A stretch of 64,000 nucleotides of DNA from Physcia stellaris (taxonomy: Eukaryota > Ascomycota > Lecanoromycetes > Caliciales > Physciaceae): contig JABSSW010000008.1 in NCBI GenBank assembly GCA_018902385.1, forward strand, positions 744,001 through 808,000, given 5' to 3'. Positions 60,792-64,000 of the stretch are shown here, one piece after another. The notes beneath the pieces are model-generated. The model did no database searches, was not told where the DNA came from, and worked only from the letters and a program-made list of their open reading frames with translations. The position numbers were made by a program, and so were the translations under genes. How positions within the stretch are numbered: the stretch's first letter is position 1; each line of letters opens with the position of its first letter.

Positions 60792-61862
60792 ATGCGGTCG
60801 TCCACCAGTCTCTCGTTTTACACAGTTACATTCCTTAATATCTTCCGAGCTGCTTCTGCTATCGTCCTTGAGGGCAGACATCCGGCCGCTGCCAAAACCA
60901 CAACATACCCAACCGTTCCCTCGTTCTCCGCCCCAGCCTTCACATACCAAGCTTTCTCAGACGCATATCCCTCGGGATATACTCTTCCCTCAGCTCCTTT
61001 TATTGCAACCGCTGCCAGCAGCTCCGCGATCCCTTCTAGTAGCAGCACTTGGGGTTCTCGCCCCAGTGAGTTTGCCGAAGCTTCATACTTGAGATCGATG
61101 TGTGCGCCTTATTACGATGTAAATTTGGACTACCCTTGCAACAGAGTTACAAATTCGTCAGGAACCTGTATCTACAATGCAACTCTCGATGACATTGCTA
61201 ACGCTAGCAATGGGGGTACGCCGTTGGGGCAAAATAGTCCTCAAGAACAGCAGCATTGTTTCTGTCCGGGTGGAAAGGGTCAAAGGTTATGGGAAGACCT
61301 TGAAGCGTGAGTTTGGCGACATCTCAGTAACTCCGCTAGCGCTAACGACACTTCAAGCTGTAACGAATGCCTTCGTTTGCACGGCGCACCTCCTCTTGGC
61401 GGATCCGACCTGGAGGTTCCAGCTTTTATTCCCACAGCCCATATTAAAGAAGCTTCCTCAGCATACTGTGCTCAGAAAACAGCATCGAAAGTCTGGAAAT
61501 ATTTTGCCAAGAATTTCGACAGTACGCATCCCATTGTTTATGATACAGAGACTTGGGGCACGGATCTTTTGAGGAGTAAGACAGCTGTCAGCAATTACTT
61601 CACAGAAACTTCAGGCATGACTCCGGTCATCACCACGAAACCACAGACCACGAGCACGACTTCTGAAATCACCACGAAGTCACAGAGCAGGCAGACCGCG
61701 CGTACATCACAGACACCGGTTATCTTAAAGCCTGCGTCAACCTTGACATCATCGGCGAATGGCACCCCAACTGCTGCTGCTGCTCCGACTGGTGGTGCAA
61801 CAAGCTTACGGGCGTCTGCTTTTATTGCTGGGGGTCTCGTTGGTGTTGCTTGGTTTCTGTGA
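60792..61862 (+). CDS. Secreted GPI-type cell-surface protein
   Basis: Exons 60792-61306 and 61358-61862 give 339 residues. An N-terminal signal peptide is likely (SFYTVTFLNIFRAASA). A Ser/Ala/Pro-rich stretch follows, then a cysteine-containing domain (CAPYYDVNLDYPCNRV, CIYNATLDDIANAS, HCFCPGGKGQRLW, CNECLRLHGAPP, SAYCAQ) that spans the intron, then a Thr/Ser-rich stalk and a hydrophobic end (SLRASAFIAGGLVGVAWFL) like a GPI-attachment signal. Several N-x-S/T sites are present. The Cys domain is conserved in appearance among ascomycetes, but its function is not known to me. Confidence 0.6.
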
Positions 61863-62427
61863 AGAACAACCGGGGGAAATGTCAAGGATTGGATAGTTAC
61901 CTAAGGCCTACATGTACTCGGAGCGGGTTACTCGCGATGATGCTAGCATATACAGTGTGTTAATGATATTAGCTTTGCCGAATGATTACTTAAAATAATT
62001 CGTGTCGGTCGACTTGCTCGGACTGGATGGACGTCTTGTAGATCTCATGAAAGCAAAGATGCCACGACGGACTCCTTGTCTGATCAAATTACATATCATT
62101 TCCCATCACGACATTTAGCGTGAAGTGACAAGTGGACGTTCCTCTACAAATTGGAGGGTATTAGCATTCATGTATGTTGCCTCGCAAGGCAATTTTAAGG
62201 CTCCTGGTCCCACACCCCTACCTACATTACATACACGACGGAACCCTTCCAAAACTACAACAACAGCCTTTGACTGAGCAGGCTTCGCCTTCCGAGAGAT
62301 TGTGCGGACTGCATGGACTGATTGCCTGACGTGATTTCCTGTCAGACGTCACATTTTGCATTGCTGACACGCGCTCGTCAAGGCTCCGAGCCCGTTTGAC
62401 GCATCTATCACCGGGCCTTACTTCCCT
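61863..62427. other. Intergenic, no gene seen
   Basis: 565 bp before the deubiquitinase frame. A 5' exon of that gene may lie here, because its frame has no early ATG, but none could be picked out. Confidence 0.35.
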
Positions 62428-64000
62428 TTGGGGAGTGAGGCATTCACCGTCACGACGTCTTCCCACAAGAAACGTAGGCTTTCACCTCCCGAAGATCAAG
62501 AATTGGAGAATTCTTTGCTAGATCCAAGCACCAATGACTTGGCATTAACAAACCAACAAAAGCTACCGTTGTCTTCTGCACCGCTTTCTTCTCTTCCTGA
62601 TCAATCCTCAACCATCTCTTCCACACCCAGATTCATTCCTCCGCATCTAGTTGCAGAAGGTGCCAGACAGGGTCGTTCACCAACGCCAGAGTTGCCCACT
62701 GGAGCAAGCTCGCCCTCTGCCGCCTACGCTGGCTTGACACTGGAAACCGAAGCGGGTGGGGATATCTCTGGTGCTGAAGGCCGAAGCTTTGCTTGTCGAA
62801 GAGGTTCAGTGCCAAATAAAGAGAAGAACCTCAGGCCTGCTTTATCGGATCGGTCTTCTTCTCCAGCTACTAAAAGGCCCGCTGCTGACATGGAGGAGGG
62901 CAACATGGACGGCACAACAGATCCACGTGAATCGGTAAAGGAAGCCATGCCACGCCGCAAGTCTCAAACCCAGAACAGCCGGCATAGGCGAGAGGTCTCG
63001 GTGGACATGCTCAACAACGAATCCGAATCCTCCCCGACCAGATTCCTCTTCCCACCGTCCCGGAGGCAAGTAGCACATCGCTCCTTGGTGGAGCGTACCA
63101 ATCTCCAGGAACGTCATCATCAGGAGCGAGCTCGAAAGAGCAGGATAATACAAGTTTGTCCCCAGCTTCAACTACTACAAGTCGCCAAATGCCATCAATC
63201 GACGAACAGATCTCAAAGATTCTACCCATGGTCGAGGCTCCACTCGTGGAAGGCCAGAAAGGCTATGCTGTATCGAACAAGTGGCTTCAAGGTGTACTTT
63301 CAAAAAGCTCAAAACCGGAGGAAGCTAGAAAATACCCTAAAGAAGCAGTTGAGAGACCTATTGGACCCGTGGACAATGCTGGCCTGAATGTGGTTCTGGA
63401 TCCTACACTGAGTGGTCTCCAGGATGAGAAGGGTGACCCGTTCATCCCTTTGATAAAAGGTACTTCACTCGACGATATCACCATCTTCCCACAAGAGGCC
63501 TGGGATTCAATCATCAAATGGTACGGCCTTACCCCAGGCTCAGCGATCATCACCCGATACTGCCACAACACGAGCAACAACGCGGATTACGAGAATCTGC
63601 AATTCGAATTGTATCCGCCTATCTTCACCATCCTGAAACTACCCGAACAAAGTGGGGGCCCCACTCCATCACTTCTAGCAGATAAAAATTCTCGACCTGT
63701 GAAGATACTGGCGAGCAGGCACGAAGTCATACAGAAATTCCTTAGGCGAGCCAAACAGCTGGCGAACATCGACCTGAAGGTCAAGGTCCGGGTTTGGAAA
63801 CTGAGTGGGAGTGTGGAGAACACTGCTAAGGATGGCATTATAACCCCAGTTGATTCTCGGGATACGTCTCCCTCACCAGGGATACTTCCAGTGGTCGATC
63901 CTGGCCAGAGTCTTGTTCTTGAGAATGAAACGTTCACCAATCTTGAGCGCAGTGGTCGAAGGGAGATGCTAGACGTCAAGGATGAAACTGCCAATGAGAA
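62428..64000 (+). CDS. Ubp12-like deubiquitinase, N-terminal part, with a frameshift
   Basis: Runs off the window end. Ubp12/USP15-type enzymes carry an N-terminal DUSP domain before the catalytic core. Seen: a disordered Ser/Pro-rich start (KKRRLSPPEDQE), then, in a different frame, DEQISKILPMVEAPLVEGQK, GYAVSNKWLQGVLSKSSKPE, GDPFIPLIKGTSLDDITIFP, WDSIIKWYGLTPGSAIITRY, which is DUSP-like, followed by ubiquitin-like text (FTILKLPEQSGG). The frames switch at the C4 run 63032-63035; one extra C gives PDQIPLPTVPEASS. The displayed start at 62428 is a TTG and no early in-frame ATG exists, so the true start, possibly in an upstream exon, is not determined. The catalytic domain is outside the window. 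Confidence 0.75.

Overview
The window looks like nuclear DNA of a filamentous ascomycete (Pezizomycotina). Genes are close together on both strands. Introns are short (about 46-130 nt) with GTAAGT/GTATGT donors and CTAAC-type branch sites. The gene content is fungal: division-I chitin synthase, Dcw1/Dfg5 mannosidase, Hos3 deacetylase, Bbc1, Snx41, Mrp51, ATP synthase subunit K. I could not fix the class of fungus. Exon joins below were worked out by eye from splice signals, reading phase and remembered family conservation; no alignment was run.

Layout. 1-8.7 kb: the end of a penicillin-acyltransferase-like (C45) gene, a 142-bp tandem duplication, a carrier-like membrane protein (-), cystathionine beta-lyase (-), the monopolin subunit Csm1/Pcs1 (-) and the mitochondrial AAA extractase Msp1 (+, with a probable in-frame GC-AG intron). 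8.78-10.95 kb: a complete 2,164-bp Tc1/mariner-like element with TA target duplication, about 60-bp inverted repeats carrying telomere-type TTAGGG units, and a dead transposase in which every recognisable tryptophan position reads TGA. 10.95-13.9 kb: gene-poor. 13.9-26.2 kb: a conserved fungal protein, a small dsRNA-binding protein, the divergent mitochondrial pair ATP19/MTP18 sharing a CCAAT-rich promoter, queuine tRNA-ribosyltransferase (-) and HOS3 (+). 26.5-37.5 kb: chitin synthase (-), mitoribosomal Mrp51 (+), Rtr1/RPAP2 CTD phosphatase (-), Bbc1 (+). 37.9-44.5 kb: DNA ligase I (-), aspartate aminotransferase (+), the ER t-SNARE Ufe1 (-). 44.5-64 kb: a disordered protein with a conserved tail, a methyltransferase, a small secreted cysteine-rich protein, two single-pass membrane proteins, Snx41, Dcw1/Dfg5, a coiled-coil protein, a GPI-type wall protein and the start of a Ubp12-like deubiquitinase.

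The genes are mostly housekeeping and do not form one pathway. Cell wall (chitin synthase, Dcw1, GPI protein), mitochondria (Msp1, Mtp18, Atp19, Mrp51), and endosome/actin/SNARE traffic (Snx41, Bbc1, Ufe1) recur.

Two things stand out. First, the transposon shows a one-strand loss of G after purines (GG rare, CC not) that does not look like canonical CpA-type RIP, while its terminal repeats are spared. Second, seven conserved genes between 19 and 63 kb each carry a single missing base in a homopolymer run. That is best read as assembly error, and it will have broken automatic gene models here.
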